Assembly (NCBI GenBank): GCA_964036315.1 | Contig: OZ038485.1 | Location: 103,619,593 to 103,683,592 of the forward strand | Length of the DNA: 64,000 nt | Source: Acanthosepion esculentum | Taxonomy: Eukaryota > Mollusca > Cephalopoda > Sepiida > Sepiidae | Direction of reading: 5' to 3' | Shown here: piece after piece, positions 23,181-34,041 of the stretch | Layout: each line of letters opens with the position of its first letter | Numbering within the stretch: position 1 is the stretch's first letter | Made by a program: the position numbers and the translations under genes | The notes under the pieces: model-generated | The model's database searches: none | Told to the model about the DNA's origin: nothing | The model's input: the letters and a program-made list of their open reading frames with translations, nothing else

Positions 23181-23790
23181 TCTGTTCTCATAAAGCCATT
23201 CTCACAAAAAAAAAAAAAAGAACGATGAGAAGGGAGAGAAGTCAGGCCTTAAGTAACAAGGGGACAGACCTGCACATCCCACTCCTTCACGACAGTCCTT
23301 GTTTTTGATAATCTTCTATCTCTAACAAAAGAGTGTATTTCAAATATTGCATCATGCAATATTATTCCTTTTATATCAGGCCTTTTCCATGGGATGCTAA
23401 CAGATATTTCAGAATGATCACAAAAACTCATCCAAATTTGATTAACAATATTTTTGCTATGATTTAAGAGATAAGTCAGACTCTGTTCTCATAAAGCCAT
23501 TCTCACAAAAAAAAAACAAAAAAAAACGATGAAAAGGGAGAGAAGTCAGGCCTTAAGTAACAAGGGGACAGACCTGCACATCCCACTCCTTCATGACAGT
23601 CCTTGTTTTTGATAATCTTCTATCTCTAACAAAAGAGTGTATTTCAAATATTGCATCATGCAATATTATTCCTTTTATATCAGGCCTTTTCCATGGGATG
23701 CTAACATATTTCAGAATGATCACAAAAACTCATCCAAATTTGATTAACAATATTTTTGCTATGATTTAAGAGATAAGTCATTCATTCATT
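22985..23790. repeat. ABABA composite duplication within the transposase
   Basis: Block A (about 196 bp, TTCACGACAGTCCTTG through GATTTAAGAGATAAGTCA) occurs at 22985, 23284 and 23587. Between successive A blocks sits block B (about 107 bp, GACTCTGTTCTCATAAAGC, a run of A, then CGATGAGAAGGGAGAG and CACATCCCACTCC). A single B copy in different context lies at 24247-24356. The A copies differ at only a few positions, so the event is recent. Confidence 0.9.
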
Positions 23791-24246
23791 TGGATCGACA
23801 TACTAGGCTTTTCGTCCACAATCAATTTTAATTTGTTTTTTTTTCATTTTCTGCTCTAATTTTGCTTTGAACTAATATTATGTCCAATTTTTCTTCATAA
23901 CTTAGAACCTCTCTTCTTTTTTACAAAATATGCTATTCTTCATAATCAATTTTAGATTTATGTTCATTCATTCTAACACTTTCTACTATAGTATTTGTTC
24001 AAAAAACAACTTTTTTGTCAGATTCTTAGATATTATCCATAACTACATGTACAAGAATGTTTCTGATAAAAGTTAAAAATAACTATAAATACATAAAAAA
24101 TGCATTTATTATCAAAAATTCCTTTTGACTGAAAGGAGAGATTAGAAGCCAGTCTAGAACAGTAAGTGTTGCGAGACACTGCCTAGTCTAGCAACCCAAA
24201 ATTCAGTTGGGGACCAATTAATAATGAGAGAAGAGAGCTGCAGAAT

Positions 24247-24356
24247 GACTCTGTTCTCATAAAGCCATTCTCACAAAAAAAAAAAAAAACCGATGAGAAG
24301 GGAGAGAAGTCAGGCCTTAAGTAACAAGGTGGCAGACCTGCACATCCCACTCCTTC
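24247..24356 (+). repeat. Likely source copy of block B
   Basis: Same order and orientation as the two B blocks inside the transposase, but with unique flanks on both sides (GCTGCAGAAT before, CCAGTAAAAAG after). It differs slightly (GGTGGCAG in place of GGGGACAG), consistent with being the donor rather than another duplicate. Confidence 0.7.
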
Positions 24357-24413
24357 CAGTAAAAAGATTACAAAAACCAGTGCTCAGAGCAGCCTCACTT
24401 TGAAAAACAAGCC

Positions 24414-25271
24414 ATGGAAAACACTCAGCCTCCCACATCTGACCACAACTCCACACACACAGGTAATTTCACTTATTTTTCCACAATATAGCTATTTGTG
24501 TTATGTGATAATGCTTATTACCTAAACAATAATAATACTGAATAAATTTTTTTTAAACATTAAAGTATATTTAATCACATCTCCCTAGTAGCTGTCATGA
24601 TCTGTTAAAATACCCAAATAAAAAATAAAACAAGAGCACAGCAAAATTATGAGGAAATAACAATTAATAATAAAAATTGTTATGGCTTTGTTCTAAACTG
24701 TATGAGTTTTAGGATGAAATATAATGGTCTAATCCATACTGTAAAATTGAGTTTGGAAATTTTCTCCACAATAGTGTAACAATAGTGTTCTTAATTTTGA
24801 CGTGGTCAATTGTAACTGGAAGTTAACATAATTCTTGGTTAAAAAATTAAAATACATCTAATTGTAAAAAAAATTAATAAAATTGATCAATGACTTCAAA
24901 TTTCAGACTTAAAAATTTAAACACAACAGTAAAAAAATTTAGATTCTATAGTTTAAAAACAAATTTTAGTACTATAGTCAGGCATGTCACCCAAAAAATC
25001 CTTCCACTCTCCCAATTATGAAAATGATGTGAATTAATTTTAGTGTGCTAATTCTTACACTTTTTACTTTCTTTTGTATATATTTGTAAAGAAAAGTCTT
25101 TTTTAATGTAAATCATAAAAGTTTCGTCTTATTTATAACATTTTACAATCTGGGAATCAGTCAAATTGTTACCCCAAACTGAGAGGTAGAATTCACATAA
25201 ATGTACTTTTACTTTCAGCCAGTACAAATGAAAGGCCATTCCCCCACCAACTGAAAACAAACTGGCCATGA
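24414..25271 (+). CDS. Speculative two-exon micro-ORF, 33 codons
   Basis: ATG at 24414 opens MENTQPPTSDHNSTHT up to a CACACAG/GTAATT donor at 24462. A good acceptor TTTTACTTTCAG at 25207-25218 resumes in frame as STNERPFPHQLKTNWP and a TGA at 25269. The phase matches (1 + 2 bases). It has no recognisable domain, and a match this short can arise by chance. It is noted because block B lies just upstream as a possible 5' UTR. Confidence 0.18.
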
Positions 25272-25780
25272 GCCTGACTATAGTAACAAAGAAAACAATT
25301 TCAGTCACACAACCAAAAAAGAAATTTAAATAAATTTAATACTGATAATTAAAATATAATTTAGACACTATGTTGTAACCTAGGGAAAGTTACTGAATAG
25401 AATAATCACACGAAGGTTGGTAATGAACGATAATACTTAGAACATGAACAACACCTATAAGATTTGCCAGCAGCGTGTAGAAGAAGTAAGTAACTGTTAG
25501 AAGTGAGTCAAGTGAGTTCCACAATGAATCTCCAACTGCAGACCAACATACAGTATTTACTACTGTATTTATGTGAATGGGGATATACCCATTATCATCT
25601 GTAGGTATGCTACAACACACTATTAATTAAAGATTTTAAAAAAATGCTAAATTATAGATGATATCAAAATAAATTTCAGGGAATTTGAACAGCATTATGG
25701 AATTTGAAGATTGTGTATTTTAGGTGAGCATGTGTTCACATATAATAAACAAAGAAGAAGCATACAAAAATTTGGGTTTC
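24480..25780. other. Intron sequence without recognised repeats
   Basis: AT-rich. Apart from the speculative second exon at 25219-25271, no supported feature. Confidence 0.5.
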
Positions 25781-25864
25781 TACCATGGACCACTTGTTCT
25801 CTTTTTATATGAACTGTAGTGAAACAAAGTTCTTAATATCTCTTGGGTATGTCCATTTTCCTTT

Positions 25865-26100
25865 TGGTCCAGGAGTTAGGGTAAGTAAGTATAAGCATGT
25901 TATTACTGGTCGAGCTCAAGTCATTCTTGTGCAGAGTTGGAACAAAGGAAGGTTTGTACTTACTTTATCATTAGAAGGTATAAACATGGTAATGGGATGT
26001 CTGATGATTTTCTTTTTTTTTTATTCTAGCAGTTATTGTAAGCAAGCATAAGCATTGTTACAATGGCCGTGCTTAAGTCAGCCTTGTGCTGAGTTGAAAC
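25865..26100 (+). repeat. Two diverged direct copies of a short repeat
   Basis: GTAAGTAAGTATAAGCATG followed by TCAAGTCATTCTTGTGC at 25869 recurs as GTAAGCAAGCATAAGCATTG followed by TTAAGTCAGCCTTGTGC at 26038. Confidence 0.55.
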
Positions 26101-26124
26101 AACCAAAGAGAAAGCTTCAAAATG

Positions 26125-26260
26125 AATGTTAGCATCAGCCATGCTGATGGAATGCAACAAACGTTCTCTAAGATGATTAAAAGAGAACAGTTTGATTTTG
26201 GAGGTATTAAAATTAACAGACCATTTCTTACCCCAGTTAATAACAGATTATAGGTCATTT
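26125..26260 (-). mobile_element. Short Jockey/CR1-like LINE fragment
   Basis: The plus strand reads GTTAGCATCAGCCATGCTG, GATGATTAAAAGAGAACAG and CCATTTCTTACCCCAG, the reverse of the MADAN ... LLSFNH ... region of the ORF found at 12050-12190 and 19900-20000. Confidence 0.75.
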
Positions 26261-26542
26261 TTGGGGAAAGCAAGGTGGAGAAAGAGCCTGAGGAAGGAAA
26301 ATGTTTTTCTTTTTATAGGCTTAACCAGCACTGCTTAACGGCGTTTGACAACACCAAGTGCAGTAATCATATTTACAGTTCCTTTACTCTTAGTATCATG
26401 GAAAAATGTATTTCTTTTGCTTTTTTTTAATTATTATTATTCATTATTATTATTTGTTGATTTTATTTCATGTCCCACAGCATACATGAATTAATTGCAG
26501 CTTGAACTCTTACCATTACCCTTTGTTGGCCAATTTATAAAT

Positions 26543-26820
26543 ATGTTCAAGAGGATGACCTTGAAGGAGATGGTAAAAACTAAAGGTTAGGAAAAGTGAT
26601 TTTTTTCTTTTTTGATGATCAAATTCCATGAGCTTTAGGATAGCACATCATATCTACAGATACACAATCACATTTTTATAAACATGTTCAAGAGGATGAC
26701 CTTGAAGGAAATGGTGAAAACTAAAGGTTAGGGAAAGTGATTTTTTTTTTTGATGATCAAATTCCATAAGCTTTAGGATAGCACATCATATCTACAGATA
26801 TACAATCACATTTTTTTTTT
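26543..26820 (+). repeat. Tandem duplication, 141-bp period, two copies
   Basis: ATGTTCAAGAGGATGACCTT at 26543 and again at 26684. The copies share GATGATCAAATTCCAT and ACATCATATCTACAGATA with few differences. Just downstream of the stalk exon of the receptor-like gene (in gene orientation). Confidence 0.9.
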
Positions 26821-26847
26821 TTAAATCTAAGCACAACTAATTCTTAC

Positions 26848-26964
26848 CTGCTAAATTAGAAGTACAACTACCACACAAAGTCCGGAATTTATCATTATAA
26901 TTTGGAGGTGGACGGCAGAAGAAATGGTCTCTCAGAGTTATATTCTTATCACTTACTTCACCCA
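26848..26964 (-). CDS. Exon encoding the Cys-rich membrane-proximal stalk
   Basis: A 117-bp exon, TTTTTTCAG acceptor and CAG/GTAAGA donor. With the carried base it encodes (L)GEVSDKNITLRDHFF, CRPPPNYNDKFRTL and CGSCTSNLA(G). It has three cysteines (CRPPP, CGSC), an N-glycosylation sequon (NIT) and no hydrophobic run, fitting an extracellular spacer immediately before the membrane helix. No named domain recognised. Confidence 0.8.
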
Positions 26965-27117
26965 CTGAAAAAAGAGACAATAACATAAGGTAAGAATTAG
27001 GGAGGAAAAAAGGGTTAATTTTCCAAGAGTTCCAGAAAACAAATATCAAAATACTTTCACAGAAAAATGTTTCAAATGATACAAATAAACAAACAGAAAG
27101 ATTTAAAGTTGAGGTCA

Positions 27118-27158
27118 TTAATCATTGATTTGTTGGTTTTGATGATGAGAGTTTCTAT

Positions 27159-27168
<10 letters not shown>
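27118..27168 (-). pseudogene. Penelope-like GIY-YIG C-terminal relic
   Basis: The minus strand reads EIIETLIIKTNKSMIND directly after a (TA)n tract. It is a sister to 27755-27870 (IIETLIIKSNKPTLN), the helix that closes the nuclease domain in these elements. Confidence 0.4.

Positions 27169-27204
<36 letters not shown>
27166..27204. repeat. (TA)n microsatellite
   Basis: About 19 TA units between the GIY-YIG relic and the hammerhead-like foldback. Confidence 0.95.
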
Positions 27205-27207
<3 letters not shown>

Positions 27208-27225
27208 AAAGTGAACATTGAAGTT

Positions 27226-27300
27226 AACACCCAGAGGTGACAGTCTGTTTCATGCTAAATGCAATCATGAGGCCTGATGAGTGCATTTAGCATCAAACAG
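27226..27300. ncRNA. Decayed hammerhead foldback
   Basis: Short head-to-head palindrome. Minus strand: CTCATGA (core with G5 changed to C), hairpin TTGC-ATTTA-GCA, GAAACAGACTGTC. Plus strand (27274-27300): CTGATGA intact, the same hairpin, then CAAACAG (G12 changed to C) with no stem III. Neither half can be active, but both halves descend from the 16282-16340 family. Confidence 0.55.
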
Positions 27301-27504
27301 AATTAATGAGTTTTCTCTTTTTAATCCCAAACATTTTCATTACCTCAAACATTATTTTTTGTGGAAACCCATATTTGAGTAGATGCTCCATTTATTTTAA
27401 ATAGTATTTATTTCAGTCTACCAGACTGTATACAAGAACTTTACTGTTTAAAATAAACAGACCGACTACTCAAATATACATATCCAGTAAAAATAATGTT
27501 TGAA

Positions 27505-27514
27505 TTAATATATG

Positions 27515-27547
<33 letters not shown>
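27505..27547. repeat. (TG)n microsatellite
   Basis: About 18 TG units with one TTTG interruption. Confidence 0.95.
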
Positions 27548-27754
27548 ATGTATATTTAGACTCACAAAGTATTTCATTTATGTTTTTTAATGTATTTTTT
27601 GATATACAAACTAGATATTTCTTTTTTGGCCTTACTGTATGCAGAAATAGTCCAAATGAGTTTTTGTTCTGACCACTATTATCTAGACAATTAGCCACAT
27701 TCAAGGAATTTGGGCTATGCTATTGTAATTGATGTGAAGGTTGTTGAGATAACA

Positions 27755-27870
27755 TATTTCTAATTAATGAATATGGTCTGTACATTATGGCCATGTTTGC
27801 AGTTGAAGTCATTTAGGGTTGGTTTATTACTTTTGATGATTAATGTTTCTATTATATATATATTTTTCAC
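27755..27870 (-). pseudogene. Penelope-like GIY-YIG C-terminal relic
   Basis: The minus strand reads NIYIIETLIIKSNKPTLN then DFNCKHGHNVQ: the I-x-E-x-L-L-I-K-x-x-x-P-x-L-N signature that ends GIY-YIG domains of Penelope-like elements, with the metal-binding Glu kept. Upstream coding is replaced by AT-rich sequence and a (TA)n tract. Confidence 0.45.
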
Positions 27871-27909
27871 ATACAATTTTAAACAACTATTTTGGTGTTT
27901 ATTTACTTC

Positions 27910-27911
<2 letters not shown>

Positions 27912-27952
<41 letters not shown>

Positions 27953-28071
27953 ATGTTTGAATATAACAAATTATGTGATAGTTGCAAAATTTGCAATAAT
28001 GACAGCTATATATATATATATATATATGTATAAAAATATGAAAAGATATGTACATAGATATGCATAGGTTA

Positions 28072-28112
<41 letters not shown>

Positions 28113-28202
28113 TAGATATATGAGTAGAAGATCAAATATAGATCAAGTGTGGGTAGCAATCTGAGATAGGATAAAGATGCTGTTTCCTACTTGTTTTTAT
28201 CC

Positions 28203-28237
<35 letters not shown>

Positions 28238-28252
28238 GGAGAGAGAGAGAGA
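27912..28252. repeat. Cluster of four (TA)n tracts and a (GA)n tract
   Basis: (TA)n at 27912-27947, 28006-28028, 28072-28110 and 28203-28221, the last followed by (GA)n to about 28252. TATACATAxATATG linkers between them repeat loosely, suggesting local slippage and duplication. Confidence 0.9.
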
Positions 28253-28494
28253 GAAATTGAGAGAGAGATATTAAATTAAAAAACATTTTAACTGGTTCTA
28301 AATTTAAATGTTACATTCTTAATCAAACTAACATAAGAATTTCAAATTTCAAAGTTTCAGCATAAAATCTTTGATTCAGCCATTTTGTTGATTTACTGAA
28401 TATTTACAAACACATAATTATAATCATACATGGTAATGTGATTTATTCATACTTGCATTCTCATCTTAGTTGCTATAGTCATAACATTTAAGAC

Positions 28495-28640
28495 ATTGTA
28501 CTCTATGGCCTTCTTCAGGTATCTGTTCTACAGGACATGTTACCTAATAGATAAAAGTGTCACTTAAGTTGTCACGTTCTCAATCACTGGGTTGAGTAGT
28601 GGAAAAAGGCCTATACTCTGATTGAGAGGAAGAAACAAGT
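28495..28640 (-). repeat. SINE family 3 fragment
   Basis: Plus-strand landmarks CTCTATGGCCTTCTTCAGG and CTAATAGATAAAAGTG, rearranged relative to full copies. Confidence 0.5.
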
Positions 28641-28789
28641 GACAGAGGAAGAATTAACTGAACAATCCAACCTTTTTCTTTTGTTCAACGTCTCTTTTCA
28701 TTCTTCATTCTACTGACAACCACAAAAGCACTGAATTTTGTTCTGCTTTAAATATCATCTTACTATGTTCACAAGGTCAGAGGATCAGT

Positions 28790-28925
28790 GGCAACAGCTA
28801 CATTAGATGATTTTACGACATGTCCACCCTCGTTGAATTATTCTTATGGCAGCTTTTGTAGGATCAGTAGTAATAGTTAACCAGACTAGACTAACCAAAC
28901 TATTAACCCAAGCCAACATGTTTAA
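28790..28925 (-). repeat. tRNA-like SINE, family 4, diverged
   Basis: The plus strand reads ACGACATGTCCACCCTCGTTG and then AACCAGACTAGACTAACC, the reverse of the family 4 tail and head. Confidence 0.5.
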
Positions 28926-29554
28926 TGACAAATTCATAGCCTGTTTAAAATGCAGTCCAAAAACAAAATGGCTATAAAAGTATATAAAACAAAATGGGTA
29001 AAAAACAATGAAAATGTTTTCAAATTTATCCCTGCATAAGAAAGAGACAAATTACTTGTGTTGTACTTGGCTAAGTAAAAATTAAATAAATAAAGTTGTT
29101 GTACCTCTCAGAACTCCAATTATTTAACTGAAATGGAAGTGCTCAATAAACATCCACGGCTCATATGACAAAAAAACAACCTTAATTTTGTTCAGCTCTG
29201 TGCGTACACTTCTAGAATACCATCCAAATATATCAGGATCATAAACCACCTTTTCTAATCAATCAGAAAAGGCCCACACAGTGTTTTGCTGCATTCATTT
29301 CTGAGTTACTGATTCACTATAAAGGCAACTCTGATTTCATTCTTAGGGGTGGATCTGACTTGGCTGGCATTAATGATAGACTCTATAGCAAGCTTACTCA
29401 GGCCATCAGCTGTGAGACCAAGGCACTTCCATCAACAATGGAACCAGCAATAGTAGAGATTAATTCTAAACAACACAATAATTCATGGAATATTTCTCCC
29501 ACAAGCTTATTTCAGAGTCTGTCTATATTTCTGAGATGAGGTATTATGTACAGT

Positions 29555-29860
29555 ATTTACATTAGTCGGACTATTGTCCTCATCTTTGTCGCCATATTTG
29601 TCACAACATTTTGGCCGTTGTACGCTCCGGCCTTCTTCAGGTGGTTGGAATTTTGAACTGAACCCTTTATTTCGATCACTGTTCTAGTTCCACGAGCCAT
29701 GTTTGATGGATGTCAGTTATCAGTTATGTCCTGCTAATTTTCCCTCTGAAAGTTCTCCACTGCCTTAACCGGGTATTGAACTCACACTCTTTGGGTCTGT
29801 CACTGGATCTAACCAACACCTTTATCCACTGTGCCATGTGTCCTTGAAACTTATTTCACC
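29555..29860 (-). repeat. SINE family 3, near full length
   Basis: The minus strand begins CACAGTGGATAAAGGTGTTG (A-box region), continues GAGTGTGAGTTCAATACCC (B box) and GTTAAGGCAGTGGAGAAC, then CACCTGAAGAAGGCCGGAG and TACAACGGCCAAAATG. It ends in GATGAGGACAATAGTCC. This is one of the two best copies; the other is at 40610. Confidence 0.85.
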
Positions 29861-29929
29861 TGACTACATATGAGTGTTGATTTTCTCCATGTAAGTTTCT
29901 TGACTACTACCTTGTGTTATTGCCTTCCA

Positions 29930-30075
29930 TCAGCCATGATGATGGAAAGCAATAAACATTCTCTAAGTCAAAAGAGAGTAGTTTCATTTTGAAGGCATTA
30001 AAATTAACAAGCCATTTCTTGCCCCAGTTATTAACAGTAATTGTAGGCCATTTTAGAGATCAGCTGCCAAAGTGA
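29930..30075 (-). mobile_element. Short Jockey/CR1-like LINE fragment
   Basis: The plus strand reads CATCAGCCATGATGATGG, AAAAGAGAGTAGTTTC and CCATTTCTTGCCCCAG: the same ORF segment as at 26125-26260. Confidence 0.7.
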
Positions 30076-30483
30076 CCAATCAGACGTACCATGATAAGTA
30101 TATGGTACTTATAAGAAATGGTGGATGAGTACACTTTGTTTTTCAGGTGTGTTTTCATCTTTGTTTTTGGATCTGGATGAGTGTGCGTTTGAGTGAGTAT
30201 TTGGTAGATTGACCATTTCAATTATTATATTCAGTCCTGCATCAATTTCATCTGGTTAACTGGTGTTTTTGCCACAATTTAAGATTGTAGGGTGCTTTTA
30301 TTACTAACACTATTTTATTTAGTTTTGTAAATAGGATTTTTTCATTGTAAATATGCATTGGAGTTTATTTTTTTTAAATATTGTTTTAACCCCCGCACCC
30401 CCCAGCAAATTGTATATATGAGGACTAGTTACGACTTTATGGAAACATTGCGGTATTATGGTAACTGCACTAAGAATGGTAAA

Positions 30484-31266
30484 TACTGTAATTTCTCGAA
30501 AATAATATGCATTTTTTTTGTAAATTACAGGCGATAGTGGAGGTGTGTATTATAAATAGGTTTAAACAAAAAAACATTTTTTCGTTATTGATTTATAAAA
30601 ATAAATACGTACTTGTTCTAAAATAAGAAAGATATTATCCTAATTTTCATTTTAAATTCAACAATAATAATTTTAACATTTTTTTGTCAATAAATTTGTT
30701 TATTATTAACCGCATTTTATATTTGGCAAAAAAAATAAAAATTCTATAGAAAGGCCAATTTTGAAGAAAAGAGGATATCAAATTAACAATTTATTGAAAT
30801 TTTAATTTTCATCATCATCATCACCACTTTCTATTATAGAATCAATATCTAAATTGTCATTAAACAAATTATCATTCACAATATTATCTTTGTCCTGTTC
30901 AAAATTATCTTTGGGCTTTTCTTTCCCTTACCAAAGGATGTCATCTTCAGAGCCATCTATAGCTGTCATGAGACAACACTTCTTGAAACCTCTCTTTATA
31001 ACATCCTCGCTGACGGAATCCCAAGATTCCTGAATCCATTTTACAACAAGTTCTTACTCATGGTAATTTTCAACATTATTTTAGCTGCTTAGTTTCGATT
31101 TTGTTCCTAATGTCAAGGGCAACAAAATGTCTTCATAATTTTTTTTTTTTGACAAAATTTATAGATGCGCATTATACATAGGGATAGATATATTTCTTAA
31201 TTTTTGGATCATTTGTTGGGGTGCGTATTATTTATGGGTGCAAATTATTTTCGAGGAATTATGGTA
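30484..31266 (-). mobile_element. pogo/Tigger-like DNA transposon, internally shortened
   Basis: Inverted ends ATAATTCCTCGAAAATAAT (right, reversed) and GTAATTTCTCGAAAATAAT (left) are each bounded by TA, the pogo-type target. A transposase C-terminus lies on the minus strand (about 31055-30808): VKWIQESWDSVSEDVIKRGF, KKCCLMTAIDGSEDDILW, then an acidic end SIIESGDDDDEN. The W-x-x-V-S-x-x-x-I-x-x-x-F and D-G-S-E-D signature is typical of the pogo/Tigger end. Catalytic D residues are deleted and one stop is present. Confidence 0.75.
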
Positions 31267-31714
31267 AGAATATGTTGTTTGGCTGTAGGGAACATTGTTG
31301 TGTTTGGATCATTGATTGTGGCTAGCTATGTTTAAATATAAGACTGATGAAGACCTACCTTCCCCCATTCCCACTTTTGGCCTTTTGCCAAATTTCTTGT
31401 AAATTACAAAAATTAATATTGACAGATTCATTTGCCTCTGGAATTTATGCTTGTCAATTTCACAGATTAAACCTATCAATTTTATTAAACTAAGTACAAC
31501 CATATTGATTCTCTTTAAAAAATGAATATCATTTTTTTTTTTGAATACAAATACATATGCGGACTCATTGGAAACAGGACTAACAATAACCGAGCAACAT
31601 TAAAATAAAAAAAATAAATGACATGACAAGATATCCCTAGATATGGACAGTGGAATGACCCATATAAATTAAATAAAGTGTTCAGTTTGAAATTCCCTGA
31701 ATGATGGTCACTTG

Positions 31715-31815
31715 GATCAACATACACTTGAAGAAGGCTGGAGGGCTCAACAGTTGAATTATGACAACAACAACAGAGATGAGGACATTAGTCCAAATGT
31801 AAATAACAATAACTT
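31715..31815 (+). repeat. SINE family 3, 3' fragment
   Basis: TTGAAGAAGGCTGGAGGG and GATGAGGACATTAGTCC followed by GTAAATAACAATAA. Confidence 0.65.
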
Positions 31816-31867
31816 GTTCACAAATTCAGACAGAAAAGATAAATAAAAAAACATCTTTTTTTTTTAA

Positions 31868-32005
31868 AATTATTTCACCCCAAGCAAGGCAATTAAGCCA
31901 CTAAGATGCAAGGGGTTACTGAGTGTGAGAGAAAAATCATTATTAAGGTGAAACAAGAATAAAAAACAAAAATTGAGAAGACAGAAGATAACAATTGAAA
32001 TTGCA
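31868..32005 (-). mobile_element. Jockey/CR1-like LINE 3' end
   Basis: The plus strand starts TTTCACCCCAAGCAAGGCAA and continues GCCACTAAGATGCAAGGGG, the reverse of the shared 3' UTR. It ends about 28 bp before the donor of the CUB-like exon (32033). Confidence 0.8.
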
Positions 32006-32032
32006 TTCCAGACATACATAGTATTTACTTAC

Positions 32033-32362
32033 ATTCAATTGCCATCCAGACTTTTGAAATTGGCTGCAGAGACAAATCCAATGTCTGCTCACTTGTAATA
32101 TTAATGCTCAATGCTTTGGTGTTAAGAGTTTTCCTACCAGCAACACTTGATAGAGGATAGCTGTGAATGATCAGGTCTGGTTTTTCAGAAAGATCCAAAA
32201 TGTAAATGGAGATAGTGCCATTTACAGATGACTTTATCCGCCATAGACAACGTTTCCCCCAGAGGTTAAGAATACGAGGATATGAATGTGATACAAGGAA
32301 TGCCCTATGGGTAAGAAGCATTGGAACTTTGTTGTCAGAACACTGGATTCTTTTGCTAGCCT
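32033..32362 (-). CDS. Exon encoding a CUB-like domain of the receptor-like gene
   Basis: A 330-bp exon, TTTTTTTTGCAG acceptor and AAT/GTAAGT donor. It encodes about 110 residues: (E)ASKRIQCSDNK, then HRAFLVSHSYPRILNL, WGKRCLWRIKSSVNGTISI, YILDLSEKPDLIIHSYPLSS and later ISKVWMAIE. The S-x-x-Y-P followed by C-x-W-x-I is the signature of CUB beta-sandwich domains, and the alternating hydrophobic pattern fits. The domain is divergent: only two Cys are seen. Sequons NGT and NIT indicate an extracellular, glycosylated segment. Both borders are phase 1, as for a shuffled module. Could instead be a CUB-related mollusc-specific sandwich. Confidence 0.78.
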
Positions 32363-32689
32363 CTGCAAAAAAAAGTGGAGAAGACAAAAATGAGCAAAAA
32401 GTTATAAGTAAGCAATAAAATATATATTTTAAGGAATTAATAGATTTTTTAATTATAATCTTACATATTTTTTATTACTATAAACATTATATTTAATGAA
32501 ACCGTGTATCTGTTGCAGATTTGAATCAGCCCATAACAAAGAAAACAGCAAAAAAGATGTTTAAATATAAAAATATAAGATATCTATCACACCCCGTATA
32601 TACATGCAGACACAAGCACAACACACACACTCCCTATATCTGTATGCATCTTTAAACATCTCTCCATATCTTCCTGCACCACTCCATGT

Positions 32690-33115
32690 CTCTCTCTCAG
32701 TATCTGCCTGCACCACTCCCTGTCTCGCTCCATATCTGCCTGCATCACTCCCTGTCTCTCTACATATCTGCCTGCATCACTCCCTGTCTCTCTACATATC
32801 TGCCAGCATCACTCCCTGTCTCTCTACATATCTGCCAGCATCACTCCCTGTCTCGCTCCATATCTGCCTGCATCACTCCCTGTCTCTCTACATATCTGCC
32901 AGCATCACTACCTGTCTCATTATATCTGCCTGCATCACTCCCTGTCTCTCTCTATATATCTTCCCGCATCACTACCTGTCTCTCTCTACATATCTTCCTG
33001 CATCACTACCTGTCTCTCTCTACATATCTTCCTGCATCACTACCTGTCTTTCTCTACATATCTTCCTGCATCACTACCTGCCTCATTATATCTGCCTACA
33101 TCTCTCTCCATATCT
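32690..33115 (+). repeat. CT-rich minisatellite, 32-34-bp unit, about 12 copies
   Basis: Units of GCATCACTCCCTGTCTCTC plus TACATATCTGCC, drifting to CTTCCTGCATCACTACCTG on the right. Decayed CT-rich sequence extends to about 33510. The 230- and 143-codon frames here are the repeat read in two frames (ICLHHSLS and similar) and are not genes. Confidence 0.93.
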
Positions 33116-33519
33116 AACAAGAAATCACTATAAACTGCAACACAAGAGTTTACCTCAATATGTATATATGTATGTCTACATTTCATCCTATCTCTCTTCA
33201 TACCTACCTGCTTCCCTCCCAGTCTTTCCATATCTTACAACCTTCTTGGTCTTTTCATATCGAAATCACTATCCCTCTCACCTCACATATATCTAACACT
33301 CCACTGTCTTTCCATTTCTAAATTCATCTCTCCTTATATTTATCTACACCACTCCTCAGTTTTTCCATATCTACGGCCATCCCTCCTCATATTTATCTGG
33401 GTTTTCAACATCTCCTCCCCACCATCCACATCCCTCTTCCTATATATCTACATCCCTCCCAGTTTTTTTCCATATCTACCTCCCTCCCCCCTCATCTCAC
33501 CTTATATTTATCTAAATCT

Positions 33520-34040
33520 CACTTTTACATATCACCCCATAAATTGTAGCAAAAAGTTCAATCGTAATATACTGGGCTTCTATCCTATCCATACACACTA
33601 TCCTCGTCAAACAACCAATTTTCAACAGTGTTAAATAAGAATGCCAGTTTGCTTACCAAACATTCACTGTGCAACACTTACTGTAACCAAAATTCATATT
33701 AAGTAAACTTAACACAATTTCTAATTAAATCTAATTAATTTAATGGAATTAAATATAATATTGTTAATGTAAGCATATCAACATATACTAAATTAATTAA
33801 ATGTATTAAACTTACTTAACACAATTTCTAATAAAAGCCAATGTAATTAAACAAATGTGAAACCACACATAGATTTTGATAGTTGATATTTGTGATAACC
33901 TGTTGGAAGTACAATAAATAGTGCACAACAAATTTTACACAATCTGTTCTCCTTATGTATTACTAATATAAAATTTCATATTCAAAGCTAATGACTTGCC
34001 CTCTGCTTTTGATTAGATTGTCATCTTATCAGCTGTAATA
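33520..34040. other. Intron sequence without recognisable feature
   Basis: AT-rich. A short repeated phrase AACTTACTTAACACAATTTC or similar appears twice (33707, 33809). Confidence 0.5.
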
Positions 34041-34041
34041 T

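Noticed and set aside
32604..33296. The longest open frames in the window (230 and 143 codons).
   Set aside because: They are the CT-rich 32-bp minisatellite read in two frames; repetitive ICLHHSLS-type peptides, no domain, no splice evidence.
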